Assembly (NCBI GenBank): GCA_964437425.1
Contig: CAYTGO010000025.1
Span: forward strand, 1-42,128
DNA: 42,128 nt
DNA from: Scalindua sp964437425
Lineage (GTDB): Bacteria > Planctomycetota > Brocadiia > Brocadiales > Scalinduaceae
Direction of reading: 5' to 3'
Numbering within the stretch: position 1 is the first letter of the stretch; every line of letters starts with the position of its first letter. The notes beneath the pieces were generated by a model. The model was not told where the DNA came from and did no database searches. It worked only from the letters and a program-made list of their open reading frames with translations. Shown here piece after piece: positions 41,794-42,128 of the stretch. The translations under genes and the position numbers were made by a program.

Positions 41794-42128
41794 ATGCTGA
41801 GCAAGTTTAAATGTGCTTTTATTTCGCTCATGGCTACAGGATTAATTTTTTGTGCAGGAGCAGCGAGTTTTGCTGGTACCTGGAATGAACCTGCAACCGT
41901 CATCGTTCAGGTTACTGCATCTGGTTCACCGATTGGAGATGCAGAAGTGAGTGTTGATGACCAATCAGATACTACCGGTTACAACGGAAACCGTGTTTTC
42001 CAGGTAGCTAAAGGGCATCATACTGTTTCAGTTACAGATATCCATGGCAATTCGGATAGCAGAGAAGTTCGTGTTAATCCTGGTGAAATTGTACAGGTAA
42101 CATTTGATTTAGGAGCTGCAGGCCGTCC
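41794..42128 (+). CDS. Small secreted carboxypeptidase-regulatory-like protein, copy 2 (partial, at least 111 aa)
   Basis: Translation from the ATG at 41794 gives MLSKFKCAFISLMATGLIF..., a signal peptide ending ASFA, then VIVQVTASGSPIGDAEVSV, QSDTTGYNGNRVFQV, HHTVSVTDIHGN, REVRVNPGEIVQVTFDLG, and the frame is still open at the window edge. It aligns with copy 1 over its length and shares MLSK, SDTTG-x-NGN, TVS, HG, EVR and PGE-x-VQ. GGGGAAGGG precedes the ATG. By comparison with copy 1 only a few residues should be missing. Homologous copies may continue beyond the window. Confidence 0.88.
   Translation, partial: MLSKFKCAFISLMATGLIFCAGAASFAGTWNEPATVIVQVTASGSPIGDAEVSVDDQSDTTGYNGNRVFQVAKGHHTVSVTDIHGNSDSREVRVNPGEIVQVTFDLGAAGR

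Noticed and set aside
1..42128. tRNA, rRNA, CRISPR array, insertion sequence or prophage genes
   Set aside because: I saw no cloverleaf-like sequence with a TTCGA loop in an intergenic region, no spaced direct repeats, and no transposase, integrase or phage structural protein.

Overview
This 42 kb window is AT-rich bacterial DNA, densely coded on both strands and interrupted by one 100-N scaffold gap. The gene set is that of a Gram-negative, diderm organism: an OmpH/Skp chaperone, an RND efflux pump, a lipoprotein and type IV pilus-like assembly proteins. The prepilin with a planctomycete-like N-terminal part, the heavy c-di-GMP signalling, the many weak ribosome-binding sites and the frequent GTG/TTG starts would fit an AT-rich planctomycete such as an anammox (Brocadiales/Scalindua-like) bacterium. 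That placement is inference; the window holds no rRNA or other taxonomic marker. I saw no tRNA, rRNA, CRISPR array or intact insertion sequence.

Region 1-6911 (minus strand) is a pilus/secretion-type operon. In transcription order it holds a prepilin fused to a FecR-like domain and a His-rich tail, a small protein made only of four MshEN c-di-GMP-binding-type motifs, a small Tat-like protein with a very basic tail, two consecutive GspE/PilB ATPases, and a GspF/PilC platform protein cut by the window edge. Region 7204-14328 is a signalling block: a CHASE2-GAF-HD-GYP phosphodiesterase and a sigma-54 activator on the minus strand, divergent from cheR, a receiver-less cheB and a REC-pseudoHisKA-REC-GGDEF cyclase. 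Together with the HD-GYP gene at 36305 and the MshEN domains, the window can make, degrade and sense c-di-GMP.

Region 14385-23011 is mainly housekeeping: cysS, a rhodanese, an Aas-like acyl-activating enzyme, OmpH/Skp, a Yip1 membrane protein, a 710-residue glycosyltransferase-like protein and clpX. Region 23388-33430 holds an RND efflux pair (a membrane fusion protein with an extra domain, and a pump broken by the N gap), a methyltransferase, a SulP transporter, a YjbQ protein and a YihY/BrkB membrane protein. Region 33463-35903 encodes a lipoprotein with a serine-hydrolase motif and a secreted PA-IL-lectin/thioredoxin-like fusion.

The most unusual gene lies at 37354-40536 (minus). It is one protein of 1060 residues that joins a cyclic-nucleotide-binding domain, a GAF domain, a sigma-54-activator-type AAA+ module with lost catalytic motifs, and a membrane NapH/NosR-type iron-sulfur module. 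The window ends with two tandem copies of a small secreted beta-sandwich protein. Each copy has its own promoter and leader, and a strong terminator separates them; the second copy runs off the end. Several sigma-70-type promoters can be read by eye, most with a 16-nt spacer.
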